The notes: a model not told the origin generated them from the sequence alone. 64,000 nt of DNA from Streptomyces sp. S.PB5 (GCF_030403745.1 NZ_JAQMWP010000015.1:124001-188000), one strand, 5' to 3'; positions 7,932 to 16,726 are shown, numbered from the stretch's first letter. A program made the numbers and translations.

Positions 7932-8426
7932 ATGAGATCACTCACCGAGCACGACATCCGCAACTCCTTTGTGAACTGTTCCAAGGGGGAGGCCAAGCGG
8001 CTGTCCGTGCCACGCGATCTCGACGAACGCCCGTGGGACGACCTGGACTTCCTCGGCTGGCGAGATCCCGGTGCGCCCGATCGCAGCTATGTGGTGACCG
8101 AGCGGGACGACCGGTTCGTCGGCGTGACGCTGCGCCTCACGTCCGCGCACCGCGGCTTCCTGCACCGCAGCATGTGTTCGCTGTGCCTGACGACCCACCC
8201 CGGCGGCGGCGTCTCGCTGATGACCGCGCGCAAGACGGGCGCGGCCGGTCGGGAGGGCAACTCGGTCGGTCTGTACATGTGCACCGACCTGGCCTGCTCG
8301 CTCTACGTCCGCGGCAGGAAGGTCCCGGAGAGCACCCTGCGGATGGAGGAGAGCCTGACGGTGGAGGAGCAGATCGCCCGGACGACGGGCAATCTGTCCG
8401 CCTTCATCGACAAGCTGTACGCCTGA
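7932..8426 (+). CDS. FBP domain protein (FusB-like EF-G-binding treble-clef zinc finger)
   Basis: 164 residues, start ATG 7932 with AGGAGG upstream. The C-terminal half has the treble-clef zinc signature: CSLCLTTHPGG with C-x2-C, then MCTDLACSLYVRGRK with the second Cys pair. That is the FBP/FusB C-terminal domain, which in FusB/FusC binds elongation factor G and frees it from fusidic-acid-stalled ribosomes. Actinobacterial homologues are common and mostly untested. A role in EF-G recycling or intrinsic fusidic acid tolerance is inferred from the family only. Confidence 0.78.
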   Translation: MRSLTEHDIRNSFVNCSKGEAKRLSVPRDLDERPWDDLDFLGWRDPGAPDRSYVVTERDDRFVGVTLRLTSAHRGFLHRSMCSLCLTTHPGGGVSLMTARKTGAAGREGNSVGLYMCTDLACSLYVRGRKVPESTLRMEESLTVEEQIARTTGNLSAFIDKLYA

Positions 8427-8486
8427 CGCGGCTCCGCGCGCGGCGAGCACGACGGAGCGCTGCGGCAGCCTCGTGAAGGTCGCGGG

Positions 8487-9812
8487 TCACCGGTCCCGCA
8501 GCCGGGCCGCCTCCACCCGGTGAAGGTGGACGAGCAGGTCGTAGGTACGGGCGAGCGCGGTGTCGTTCGGGCCGTCCGGGTAGGCCGTGCCGATGCTGCG
8601 CGTCGGGCGTGCCCCGAGCAGCCACTCACGGGCCGGTGATCCGACGGACCTCAGGTCGAGCACGTAGTCGCGGTGCCGCACCCGGTCGAGGGTCCGCTCA
8701 TTGCTGCCCGGGTCTGCCGGACCCAGCGTCCAGCGGCGGACGGTCTCGTCCTCTTGTCCGGTGGCGTTGAACGAGCCGTGGTCGAAGGTCAGGCCGATGC
8801 TCACATACCCCGCGCCGAGGGTCTCGCGGAGGAACTCTCCTTGCACCTTGGGATAGTCGGCGGGTTCGTCCGGCACATAGCCGATGTGGTTGTTGTGCGC
8901 CGCCAGCAGCACCTTCGTGCCGGTGTACCGCTGCCACCGGACCACGTTGGCGGCCATGGTCTCGTCGCGGTAGCGCATGGCAGCGGCGACCTGGGCGGGG
9001 TCCTCGAAGTCGAAGGCGTACTGCCGGGCGGTCTGGTCGATCGCGGTGGCGTTGCGCAGGACCAGGTCGTCGACGCCTGCGTCCCTGACCAACTCCAGGG
9101 CGTCGGCGGCGTGTCGGGCCAGGAGTTTGCGTTCGGCGTACGGCTTCGCCAGGTACTGGTCGATGTAGGCGCCGGTCCCCACCGTGGGCCGCAGCCCGCG
9201 GTAGAGCTCGGCGAGACGCTCGCGCAGCGCCGGACGCACCGCCGCCGCCACCGCGTCGTACGACTCCGGGCCGGTCCAGGCGATGTCGTCGCCCATGAAC
9301 CTGACCGGGTCGCCGGGATGGCGGACGTTGAACGCCCGCATCCACTCCAGCAGCCGCAGATAGTCGGTGTTGTTCCACCACAGGTAGTCGCGCTGGAACT
9401 CCTCGCGCACGATCCGCCGGACGTCTCCCTTGCCGTGCAGGACATAGTCGTCGAGGCGCAGGCCCGTGCTCCACGGTGCTTCCAGGGCGAAGGTGCGGAA
9501 GCCCTTCTCCTCGACGAGGTGGCGGAAGACGCGGTCCTTGAGGGCGAAGAAGTCGTGCGAGCTGTGGGTGGCCTCGCCCAGGCCGACGACCCGGGCGTCG
9601 CCGATCATCCGGTCGAGGGGGCGCAGATCGCCGCTGTCGCCGCCCGGTTCGACGGTGCGGAGGGGGTGGGCCGCCCGGTCGAGCGCTTCGACGACCGCGG
9701 GGTCTGGGGCTGGGGCTGGGGCTGGGGCTGGGGCTGGGGTCGGGGTCGCGGCGGCCGGGGTGGCGGCCGCGAGGGCGATGAGCAGGGTCAGCAGTGCTCC
9801 GATCTTCTTCAT
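8487..9812 (-). CDS. Secreted erythromycin-esterase-family hydrolase
   Basis: 441 residues. An N-terminal signal peptide (MKKIGALLTLLIALAAATPAAA) is followed by a Pro-Ala repeat linker encoded by hexamer repeats. The Ere-family fold follows, with GLGEATHSSHDFF (the conserved G-E-x-x-H), FALEAPWSTG and later LLAAHNNHIGY. EreA/EreB hydrolyse the macrolide lactone, but most Streptomyces homologues are uncharacterised (succinoglycan-biosynthesis-like or other esterases). Export to the cell surface argues against classic intracellular macrolide resistance. It is divergent from the FUSC gene. Confidence 0.82.
   Translation of the reverse strand: MKKIGALLTLLIALAAATPAAATPTPAPAPAPAPAPDPAVVEALDRAAHPLRTVEPGGDSGDLRPLDRMIGDARVVGLGEATHSSHDFFALKDRVFRHLVEEKGFRTFALEAPWSTGLRLDDYVLHGKGDVRRIVREEFQRDYLWWNNTDYLRLLEWMRAFNVRHPGDPVRFMGDDIAWTGPESYDAVAAAVRPALRERLAELYRGLRPTVGTGAYIDQYLAKPYAERKLLARHAADALELVRDAGVDDLVLRNATAIDQTARQYAFDFEDPAQVAAAMRYRDETMAANVVRWQRYTGTKVLLAAHNNHIGYVPDEPADYPKVQGEFLRETLGAGYVSIGLTFDHGSFNATGQEDETVRRWTLGPADPGSNERTLDRVRHRDYVLDLRSVGSPAREWLLGARPTRSIGTAYPDGPNDTALARTYDLLVHLHRVEAARLRDR
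9704..9746. repeat. CTGGGG hexamer repeat
   Basis: Five to six consecutive CTGGGG units, ending in GGGTCG variants, lie inside the esterase gene and encode its Pro-Ala linker (PAPAPAPAPAP). An in-frame hexamer array can vary in copy number without breaking the gene, altering only the linker length. Confidence 0.8.
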
Positions 9813-9955
9813 CGTCCGAGGTTTTCCCGGCGGGCGGGGTGGGGGCCATCCGGCTGTCCGCCGTCATGGAGTACGGAAAACCCCCGGCCCCGGGTGTCCG
9901 CCGTCACTGTCCCCGCCTCTTGCCGTCGGCTGGTTTGTACGGACAATCTAGGCGC

Positions 9956-9982
9956 CGTTGCGGACAGTTACGGTCCGCAACG
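9956..9982. promoter_or_regulatory. 10-bp inverted repeat upstream of the FUSC gene
   Basis: CGTTGCGGAC (9956-9965) and GTCCGCAACG (9973-9982) are perfect arms around a 7-bp loop. It lies 38 bp before the FUSC start and 143 bp before the divergent esterase start. It fits an operator or a stem in the 5' untranslated region. Confidence 0.4.
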
Positions 9983-10020
9983 TGTGGAACGCGTGCGATG
10001 TGGAAGAGGAACGCCTGAGG

Positions 10021-11256
10021 ATGCGAGATGTACGTGAGTGGACGGCGTCCCTCGTGCGCTTGGTGAAGCGACGCAGGGACCCGGTGGTCGTACAGACGCT
10101 GCGGTCGGCGGCCGCAGCGACGATCGCCTATGTCATCGCGCTCCGGCTGAGCCCCGAGGCGGCCCCGCTCACCGCGCCCCTGACCGCGCTGCTGGTCGTC
10201 CAGGTCACCCTCTACGCCACCCTCACCAACGGCGTCCGCCGGGTGAACTCGGTGCTGGCCGGCGTCCTCGTCGCCATCGCGTTCAGTCTGCTGGTGGGAC
10301 TCACCTGGTGGAGCCTGGCGCTGCTGATCCTGGCCTCGCTGGCGGTGGGGCACCTGGTCAAGGTCGACGAGTACGTGCCCGAGGTGGCGATCAGCGCGAT
10401 GCTGGTGCTCGGGGTCACGACCGTCGGGGACACCGCGTGGGCGCGGGTGCTGGAGACGCTGATCGGCGCGGCCGTCGGGCTCGGCTGCAATCTGCTGTTC
10501 GCGCCGCCGGTGTGGGTGGACGAGGCGGGCGAGTCGATCGAGGGACTGGCCCGCCGGGTACGGCAGCTGATGCTGAGCATGGGCGAGGAGGCCGCGGGAC
10601 GGACGCCCGTCGAGCACGCGACCGAGCGACTGCACGAGGCACGGCGTCTCGATCACGACATAGTCGAGGTGGACGCGGCCCTCAAACAGGCGGAGGACAG
10701 TCTGCGGCTCAACCCGCGGGTCCGGGAGGGGCTGCTGCACCGGGTGGTGCTGCGGACCGGTCTGGACACCCTGGAGATCTGCACGGTCGTCCTGCGGGTG
10801 CTCGCGCGCACCCTCGCCGACCTCGCCAAGGAGCGTGAGTCGGAGCGGCTGTTCGCACGGCAGGCGGGCGCGGCCGTGGAGCAGTTGCTGTCGGAGATCG
10901 CCGACGCCGTGGTGAGCTTCGCGGTGCTGGTCACGACCGACGTCAGCCGCAGCGCCGAGTCGGCGGAGGAGCGGCTCGCCTCCCAGCTGCGGCAGGCCAC
11001 CGCCACCCGCGACAAGCTCGCCCAGCTGCTGCTGGAGGAGGTCCAGCGGGACGCCCGCCAGTGGCAGCTGCACGGTGCCGTGCTGACCGAGGTGAACCGC
11101 ATCCTCGACGAGCTGGACACCGAGCACCGTTCGCGCCGGCTCCTGGAGGAGCTGGACCGCACCTCCCGTGAGCAGCGTGAGCGCATGCCCCGGCTCACCC
11201 GGCTGCAGGAGACGCTGCGCAGGAACCGTCCGGCCCTCGCCCGTCGTTCCAGATGA
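10021..11256 (+). CDS. FUSC-type (aromatic acid exporter-like) membrane protein
   Basis: About 411 residues from ATG 10021 (an upstream start at 9958 is less likely because it overlaps the inverted repeat). Hydrophobic segments between residues ~25 and 165 (SAAAATIAYVIALRLS, SVLAGVLVAIAFSLLVGLT, WWSLALLILASLAVG) give about six membrane spans with the conserved TNGVRRV loop of FUSC proteins. The rest is a long cytoplasmic coiled-coil-rich region (about 190-400). The family exports aromatic acids (AaeB) or fusaric acid; the substrate is unknown here. The next gene starts 66 bp downstream on the same strand. Confidence 0.75.
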   Translation: MRDVREWTASLVRLVKRRRDPVVVQTLRSAAAATIAYVIALRLSPEAAPLTAPLTALLVVQVTLYATLTNGVRRVNSVLAGVLVAIAFSLLVGLTWWSLALLILASLAVGHLVKVDEYVPEVAISAMLVLGVTTVGDTAWARVLETLIGAAVGLGCNLLFAPPVWVDEAGESIEGLARRVRQLMLSMGEEAAGRTPVEHATERLHEARRLDHDIVEVDAALKQAEDSLRLNPRVREGLLHRVVLRTGLDTLEICTVVLRVLARTLADLAKERESERLFARQAGAAVEQLLSEIADAVVSFAVLVTTDVSRSAESAEERLASQLRQATATRDKLAQLLLEEVQRDARQWQLHGAVLTEVNRILDELDTEHRSRRLLEELDRTSREQRERMPRLTRLQETLRRNRPALARRSR

Positions 11257-11322
11257 CGTGGGCACCACGGACCGGCGCCGTCGGGGACCGGTGTCACCAT
11301 GGAACGGCAGGGGGCGAGCGGC

Positions 11323-12327
11323 ATGACCGGCGTACGCATCGAGGGGAACACGCTGAGGCTGCCCGGCGGGGTGGCGGTGCGGTTCATGCGCACCCTGCGG
11401 CTGCCGGAGACGGGCACACATCCGCTGCCGCCGGGGCTCGGCGAGTTCCCGCTGCGCCGGGTCGCGGACCACGCGGACTCCGTGCCCGAGGCGTGGCGGG
11501 CGCGCGGCGGGGTGATGCTGCCGGTGTATCTGCGCGAGGCGATGTGGCTGAGCTTCGGCGGCACCACCGAGCCGGCCGCGCTCCAGGTCGGGGTGGGCAA
11601 GGTGTGCGCGGTCTCGGGCAGGCCCTGGAGCGACCGGCTCTCCCGCAAGCCGCAGAACTACGTCGTCCTCCCCCGGCAGCCGTGGCTGGACGGGATCAAC
11701 TCCGGGACGGGGACGGTCAGGCAGTTCGTGGCGGTGCCGCTCGGTCTGGGCGCGACCGTCGAGGGGCAGGTCACGGGCGAGGAGGTCTGGGGCGGCGTAC
11801 AGCTTCAGTCGTTCCCGCTGGAGGACGAGCCGCTCGCGCGGTGGCGGGCCGAGCGGGAGCGGCGGCGCACCAGGGCGCCCATGCACGCGCCCTCCTTCGG
11901 GGCCGCCCCGCAGATGATGGCCGCGGCTCCCGCTCCCGCCGCCCCGGCGGGCATGGGGCTCGGCGTCGGGGGTTCGATGCGGCAGGAGGTCCACCGGGAC
12001 GACCGGCCGCTGTCGGACTGGGTGGAGCGGCCTGCCGGGCGGGTCTTCGTGCACCTGGTGACTCCGCCCCAGTGGCGTCGCATCACCGGTGAGGAGCCCC
12101 CGCCGTCGCCGGTGGACCGCGCGGCGTACACCGCGGCGGGGCTGCCCTGGTTCGACTACTACGACGAGGACGCCGAGGATCTCGCCCCGGCACAGCCCCT
12201 GGAGGGCGTGAAGCCGGTCGGTGACTGGCTCGGCGACGACCACGAGCCCTGGCTGGAACCGCACCCGGCACAGGTGCTGCCGCTCAAGGACGCGCCGGGG
12301 AAGCCGGTGGAGGACGGCGACTGGTAG
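11323..12327 (+). CDS. Conserved hypothetical protein
   Basis: About 334 residues from ATG 11323, preferred over ATG 11299 because a purine-rich AGGGGG lies 8 bp upstream. The first ~180 residues look globular (motifs PVYLREAMWLSF, NYVVLPRQPWLDGI, VRQFVAVPLG). The C-terminus is Pro/Ala- and acid-rich, with a second conserved block near 230-260 (GRVFVHLVTPPQWRRITG). I have seen similar proteins only as Streptomyces hypotheticals and cannot name a fold. There is no signal peptide or membrane span. Confidence 0.65.
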   Translation: MTGVRIEGNTLRLPGGVAVRFMRTLRLPETGTHPLPPGLGEFPLRRVADHADSVPEAWRARGGVMLPVYLREAMWLSFGGTTEPAALQVGVGKVCAVSGRPWSDRLSRKPQNYVVLPRQPWLDGINSGTGTVRQFVAVPLGLGATVEGQVTGEEVWGGVQLQSFPLEDEPLARWRAERERRRTRAPMHAPSFGAAPQMMAAAPAPAAPAGMGLGVGGSMRQEVHRDDRPLSDWVERPAGRVFVHLVTPPQWRRITGEEPPPSPVDRAAYTAAGLPWFDYYDEDAEDLAPAQPLEGVKPVGDWLGDDHEPWLEPHPAQVLPLKDAPGKPVEDGDW

Positions 12328-12456
12328 GGGCCGCCGCCGTCCACGGGAGGTGCGCGTCCGTGTCGGCCGTGCCGGGTGAAGGCCTGTGTTGCACGTGAGG
12401 GGTGCCCTGGGTCAGGGTGGTCGCGGCCGAGGCAACCGACCACCCGAGGTGTGTGC

Positions 12457-13674
12457 ATGGGCAGGGGCGACTGGAGCAGGCGGCGCTTCGTCGCCGCCGT
12501 CGCGGGGACGGCGGCCGCGGCGACGGGCTGCGGCGGCTCGTCGGACCGGGCGGCGTCGGCGCCCTCGACGGTCTCGACGCCCTCCGCTCCCCCCGCGGCC
12601 CAAGCTCCCGGCGCGAGCACTCCCGGCGCCTCCCCCACGCCGGCCGGCCCCCGCCCCCTCCACCTCGGCACCTACACCTCCGCCGAGGACGGCGGCACCG
12701 GCATCGGCTTCGCCACCTACGATCCGGCGACGGGCGCGGTGAGAGCCGGCAGGACCCTGGAGGGCGTCGGCGACCCGTCGTATCTCGCCCTGCATCCGGC
12801 GGGGCACACGCTGTACGCCGTGAACGAGCGGGAGGCGGGTGCCGTGACCGCCGTACGGCTCGCCGACCGCAAGGTCCTGGGCAGCCGGGGCACGGGCGGC
12901 GGTGCGCCCTGTCATGTGTCGGTGCATCCGGGCGGCCGGTGGCTGCTGAGCGCCAACTACGCCTCGGGGAGCGTGGCGGTGCATCCCCTCGACGGCTCGG
13001 GGGCCATCGGCGAGCGCGCCGACCTCGTCACGCACTCCGCTCCGGATCCGGGCCCGGGCCAGGAGGGACCGCACGCCCATCAGGTCGTCACGAGTCCCGA
13101 CGGCGGCCATGTGCTCGCCGTCGACCTGGGCACGGACACCGTGTACTCGTACCGGCTCGACGAGCAAACCGGGCGGCTCACCGAGGTCGCGCGGGCGCGC
13201 ACCCGGCCGGGCGCGGGTCCGCGCCATCTGACCTTCCATCCCGGCGGCCGGTACGCGTATCTGGCCAACGAGGTCGACAACACGGTGGCCGTCTGCGCCT
13301 ACGACGCCGGGACCGGCCGCCTGACCGTCGGCGCGGCGCAGTCCACGGGTACGGGGCCGGGCACCAGTTACCCGGCGCAGATCGTGGTGACGCCGAACGG
13401 CTCCTACGCCTATCTCGCCAACCGGGGCGACAACAGCCTCACGCGCTATGCGGTCGAGGCCGACGGCGCCCGGCTCAGGCTGCTCGACACCGTGCCGGTG
13501 TCCGGCGACTTCCCGCGGCAGATCGCGCTCTCCCCGGACGGGGCGCTGCTGTTCGCGGCGAACCAGCGCTCCAGCACGGTCAGTGTCTTCCGCGTGGACG
13601 CGGACAGCGGTGAACTCAGGCTCGCGGGCGAGCCGTTCGCGTCACCCGTCGCCGTCTGTGCGCTGCCGCTGTAG
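12457..13674 (+). CDS. Secreted lactonase-family (6-phosphogluconolactonase-like) beta-propeller lipoprotein
   Basis: 405 residues from ATG 12457. The N-terminus has a twin-arginine-like motif (SRRRF) followed by a hydrophobic stretch and a lipobox-like ATG-C, so it is probably an exported lipoprotein. After a Ser/Pro/Ala linker, repeats such as SYLALHPAGHTLYAVNE, PCHVSVHPGGRWLLSANY and QIVVTPNGSYAYLANRG mark a seven-bladed lactonase (PF10282-type) propeller. Relatives hydrolyse 6-phosphogluconolactone or muconolactones; extracytoplasmic members have no proven substrate. Its 3' end overlaps the convergent DUF2470 gene by 33 bp. Confidence 0.82.
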   Translation: MGRGDWSRRRFVAAVAGTAAAATGCGGSSDRAASAPSTVSTPSAPPAAQAPGASTPGASPTPAGPRPLHLGTYTSAEDGGTGIGFATYDPATGAVRAGRTLEGVGDPSYLALHPAGHTLYAVNEREAGAVTAVRLADRKVLGSRGTGGGAPCHVSVHPGGRWLLSANYASGSVAVHPLDGSGAIGERADLVTHSAPDPGPGQEGPHAHQVVTSPDGGHVLAVDLGTDTVYSYRLDEQTGRLTEVARARTRPGAGPRHLTFHPGGRYAYLANEVDNTVAVCAYDAGTGRLTVGAAQSTGTGPGTSYPAQIVVTPNGSYAYLANRGDNSLTRYAVEADGARLRLLDTVPVSGDFPRQIALSPDGALLFAANQRSSTVSVFRVDADSGELRLAGEPFASPVAVCALPL

Positions 13675-14379
13675 GGCGCGCGGGCAGGACGCGGCACTGG
13701 CCTGGTTGAGCAGGACGTGCATCCGCTCGGTGAGCTGCGCGACGTCGTCGGCGGGCCGGTGGAAGGGCAGTCGTACGTCGCCGTGGGCGCGGGTGCGCTC
13801 GATGCGCAGGGTCAGTCCGTGGCGGTCGACGGCGATCGGCTGGACCTTGACGGCGCCGTGCAGGCTGTCGGGCTCGACGAGCCGGGTGAGCCGTTCGACG
13901 GCGTCGGAGTGGCAGTCGGCGAGGTGGGTCAGCAGCCGTGCCTCGGCGGTGGCCAGCGGGTCGGGTGCGGCGGCGGCGAACTCGTCGACGTCGACGACCA
14001 CGGCACCGGACGACTGCCGCAGCACCACGCGCGTCGCGTGGAAGGCCAGGTCGCCGTCCTCGGGGGCGAACCAGCCGGCGAGCCAGAGCCGGGCCCGGAT
14101 ACGGTTGCGCACGGGGACGGGCGAGACGTCGGCGAACTCCAGCACGGCGGACGGCTCCCCGCGGGGCGCGCAGATCGCGGCGGCGACCAGGGCGCTGTCC
14201 TCGGGCACGTTCAGCAGCAGCCGGCCGTCCTCGGTCACGGTGTGCGCGCCGACGAACTCCTCGCGCCCGCCGTCCGCGGTCACCGCGCAGGACCACGCGG
14301 TGGCGAGCACCGAGCGCGCCCGCTCCGCCGCGGCAGGCGCCGCCGTCCAGCCTTGGCCGTCATCCATCCCAGCACTCAT
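13642..14379 (-). CDS. DUF2470 (HugZ-like) protein under iron-box control
   Basis: 245 residues, ATG 14379 with AAGGAGG upstream. The N-terminal part (about 15-125) resembles the split-barrel flavin/heme-binding region, and the C-terminal part (about 150-235, LLTHLADCHSDAVERLTRLV) is the DUF2470 domain found in HugZ-type heme oxygenases. A DmdR/IdeR box sits immediately upstream of the ribosome-binding site, so the gene should be induced by iron starvation. That fits a role in releasing iron from heme, though the catalytic activity is inferred. Confidence 0.78.
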   Translation of the reverse strand: MSAGMDDGQGWTAAPAAAERARSVLATAWSCAVTADGGREEFVGAHTVTEDGRLLLNVPEDSALVAAAICAPRGEPSAVLEFADVSPVPVRNRIRARLWLAGWFAPEDGDLAFHATRVVLRQSSGAVVVDVDEFAAAAPDPLATAEARLLTHLADCHSDAVERLTRLVEPDSLHGAVKVQPIAVDRHGLTLRIERTRAHGDVRLPFHRPADDVAQLTERMHVLLNQASAASCPRALQRQRTDGDG

Positions 14380-14391
14380 CCCGGAACCTCC

Positions 14392-14410
14392 TTAGGTAAG
14401 CCTTGCCTAA
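14392..14410. promoter_or_regulatory. Iron box (DmdR1/IdeR operator)
   Basis: TTAGGTAAGCCTTGCCTAA at 14392-14410 closely matches the 19-bp actinobacterial iron-box consensus (TTAGGTTAGGCTCACCTAA), with TTAGG/CCTAA arms intact. It lies 12 bp upstream of the DUF2470 start codon on the minus strand. Confidence 0.85.
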
Positions 14411-14494
14411 CCTATCGGAGTTCGAGGTGTACGCCAACCGGCAACCCGCCTCTTCACGGGCCCTTTCCGGCGCACGCGGGCACACCAGGGCGCA

Positions 14495-15103
14495 CTAGGG
14501 GGCAATTACTCCCAAAAGGGCACGGGCGCACAGGTCCCGCACCTGCTCCCGGGACAGGTCCGAACCCCTCAGCCACTCCAGGCAGACGGCGGTGGTGAAG
14601 GCCAGCCAGCCGCGCACGGCGAGCCCGGTGTCGGGCCGCGCCTCGAAGACCGCTCCGAACTCCGGGTCCGCGGCCAGCGCGGCCAGGATCTGCCGCTCCT
14701 GCGCCGCCAGCGCCCGTTGATACACCCGGCGCACGGCCTGGTCGCCCGCCGCGTCCGCCCGATGGAAGGCACGGTAGCCGTGCGCGTGGTCCTCGACGTA
14801 CTCCAGGAAGGTGTCCAGCCCGGCGGCCAGCTGCTCCCGCACCGGGATGCCGGGCACGGCCGCGGTCATCCGCAGCATCCGCACGCTCTCCCGCTCCACG
14901 ACCGCCGCGAAGAAGTCCCGCTTGGTCGGGAAGTAGTGGTAGAGCAGTCCGCGCGAGACCCCGGCGATCTCGGCGACGCGCTCGATCCACACGTCGTCGT
15001 ACGGGCTCTCCGAGAACAGCCGCGCACCGACGGCCAGCAGCTGCTCGCGGCGCTCCTCGGTGCTGAGTCTGCGGCGGGTGCGTGCGCCCTGGTCGGCGGC
15101 CAT
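14495..15103 (-). CDS. TetR-family transcriptional regulator
   Basis: 202 residues. The N-terminal TetR helix-turn-helix (residues ~15-60) includes RREQLLAVGARLF and IAGVSRGLLYHYFPTKRDF, the standard recognition helix. The ligand domain is all-helical. It is divergent from the CYP102-type P450 gene across a 108-bp spacer with two inverted operator-like sequences, so it probably represses the P450 gene and itself, responding to a fatty-acid-like or other hydrophobic ligand. Confidence 0.88.
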   Translation of the reverse strand: MAADQGARTRRRLSTEERREQLLAVGARLFSESPYDDVWIERVAEIAGVSRGLLYHYFPTKRDFFAAVVERESVRMLRMTAAVPGIPVREQLAAGLDTFLEYVEDHAHGYRAFHRADAAGDQAVRRVYQRALAAQERQILAALAADPEFGAVFEARPDTGLAVRGWLAFTTAVCLEWLRGSDLSREQVRDLCARALLGVIAP

Positions 15104-15115
15104 GCCAGCACCTTA

Positions 15116-15171
15116 CTTGACGTCGGTTCAACAACGGGCCCAGACTGAATCCCGCTATTGAACCCACGTAC
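15116..15171. promoter_or_regulatory. Paired inverted sites between TetR and P450 genes
   Basis: TTGACGTCGGTTCAA (about 15117-15131) and TATTGAACCCACGTACAA (15153-15170) are approximate inverted copies sharing TTGAACC-ACGT-AA. They flank the centre of the divergent spacer and are candidates for the TetR operator. Confidence 0.5.
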
Positions 15172-15211
15172 AACACGCTCAACCCGCGGGTGGATCAAGG
15201 GAGATGGCGGC

Positions 15212-16726
15212 ATGACGGACACGACGGCCGGGACCGCACTGCCGAAGGGGTTCCGCAGCGCCGAACAGGGCTGGCCCGAGTTGCGGCGCATCCCGCATCC
15301 GCCGCGGCGCATCCCGCTGCTCGGCGACATCCTCGGCGCCGACCGGCGCACCCCGCTGCAGGACTCCCTCAGGTACGCCCGCATGCTGGGGCCGATCTAC
15401 CGGCGCAAGGCCTTCAACCGGGAGTTCGTGTTCGTGTGGGGCGCGCAGCTCGCGGCCGACCTCGCCGACGAGACGCGCTTCGCCAAGCATGTGGGGCTCG
15501 GGATCGCCAATCTGCGGCCCGTCGCCGGGGACGGGCTGTTCACGGCGTACAACCACGAGCCGAACTGGCAGCTGGCCCACGATGTGCTGGCGCCGGGCTT
15601 CAGCCGTGAGGCGATGGCGGGCTACCACCCGATGATGCTGGCCGTGGCCGAGCGGCTCACGGCCCACTGGGACCGCGAGGCCGCGGCGGGCCGCGCCGTG
15701 GACGTGCCCGGGGACATGACCAAGCTGACGCTGGAGACGATCGCGCGCACCGGGTTCGGGCACGACTTCGGGTCCTTCGAGCGGGACCGGCCGCACCCGT
15801 TCATCACGGCGATGGTCGGCACGCTCACCTATGCGCAGCGCCTGAACTCGGTGCCGTGGCCGGGGCTGCTGCGGGAGGCGGGACGGCGCAACGAGGCCGA
15901 CATCGCCTATCTGAACCGTACGGTCGACGACCTGGTCCAGGAGCGCCGGGGCACGAGCGGGGACGGTGATCTGCTCGACCGGATGCTGGAGACCGCGCAC
16001 CCGGAGACCGGGGAGCGGCTGTCGTCCGAGAACGTCCGGCGCCAGGTGATCACCTTCCTCGTCGCCGGCCACGAGACGACGTCCGGCGCGCTCTCCTTCG
16101 CCCTGCACTATCTGTCCCGGCACCCCGAGGTCGCGGCACGCGCGCGTGCCGAGGTGGACCGGGTGTGGGGCGACGCGGAGACGCCGGGGTACGAGCAGGT
16201 GGCGAAGCTGCGGTACGTACGCCGGGTGCTGGACGAGTCACTGCGGCTGTGGCCGACCGCGCCCGCCTTCGCCCGGGAGGCCCGCGAGGACACGGTGCTG
16301 GCCGGGGACCACCCGATGCGACGGGGTGCGTGGACGCTGGTCCTGACGCCGATGCTGCACCGCGATCCCGAGGTGTGGGGCGCGGACGCCGAACGGTTCG
16401 ACCCGGACCGGTTCGACCCCAAGGCCGTACGCACCCGTGCCCCGCACGCCTTCAAGCCGTGGGGGACGGGGGCGCGGGCCTGCATCGGGCGGCAGTTCGC
16501 CCTGCACGAGGCCACGCTGGTGCTCGGTCTGCTGCTGCGGCGCTACGAGCTGCGGGCCGACCCCGGGTACCGGCTGCGGATCGCCGAGCGGCTGACGCTG
16601 ATGCCGGAGGGGCTGCGGCTGCATCTGGAGCGGCGGAGCGTGGCGGCACGGGTCGCGCGGGTGGCGGCGGTCCAGGAGGAGGCGCCCTCGGAGGGGCGGT
16701 GCCCGGTGCACGGGGCCGGGGACTGA
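15212..16726 (+). CDS. CYP102-type cytochrome P450 heme protein without fused reductase
   Basis: 504 residues from ATG 15212. It reads like the heme domain of P450-BM3: RIPHPPRRIPLLGDILG, FAKHVGLGIANLRPVAGDGL then FTAYNHEPNW, an I-helix AGHETTS (about 285-291), ESLR of the K-helix, and the heme-binding PWGTGARACIG with Cys near 424. CYP102 enzymes normally continue into an FMN/FAD reductase; this one ends shortly after the heme domain with a tail containing CPVHGAG. It therefore resembles the single-domain CYP102B type and needs external redox partners. Subterminal fatty-acid hydroxylation is the family activity. TetR control is likely. Confidence 0.88.
   Translation: MTDTTAGTALPKGFRSAEQGWPELRRIPHPPRRIPLLGDILGADRRTPLQDSLRYARMLGPIYRRKAFNREFVFVWGAQLAADLADETRFAKHVGLGIANLRPVAGDGLFTAYNHEPNWQLAHDVLAPGFSREAMAGYHPMMLAVAERLTAHWDREAAAGRAVDVPGDMTKLTLETIARTGFGHDFGSFERDRPHPFITAMVGTLTYAQRLNSVPWPGLLREAGRRNEADIAYLNRTVDDLVQERRGTSGDGDLLDRMLETAHPETGERLSSENVRRQVITFLVAGHETTSGALSFALHYLSRHPEVAARARAEVDRVWGDAETPGYEQVAKLRYVRRVLDESLRLWPTAPAFAREAREDTVLAGDHPMRRGAWTLVLTPMLHRDPEVWGADAERFDPDRFDPKAVRTRAPHAFKPWGTGARACIGRQFALHEATLVLGLLLRRYELRADPGYRLRIAERLTLMPEGLRLHLERRSVAARVARVAAVQEEAPSEGRCPVHGAGD

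Noticed and set aside
9704..9746. Possible CRISPR or VNTR locus at the CTGGGG array
   Set aside because: Simple in-frame hexamer repeat within a gene, encoding a Pro-Ala linker; no spacers.
15212..16726. Antibiotic biosynthetic cluster around the P450 and glycosyltransferase
   Set aside because: No polyketide synthase, peptide synthetase, terpene synthase or precursor-peptide genes anywhere in the window.
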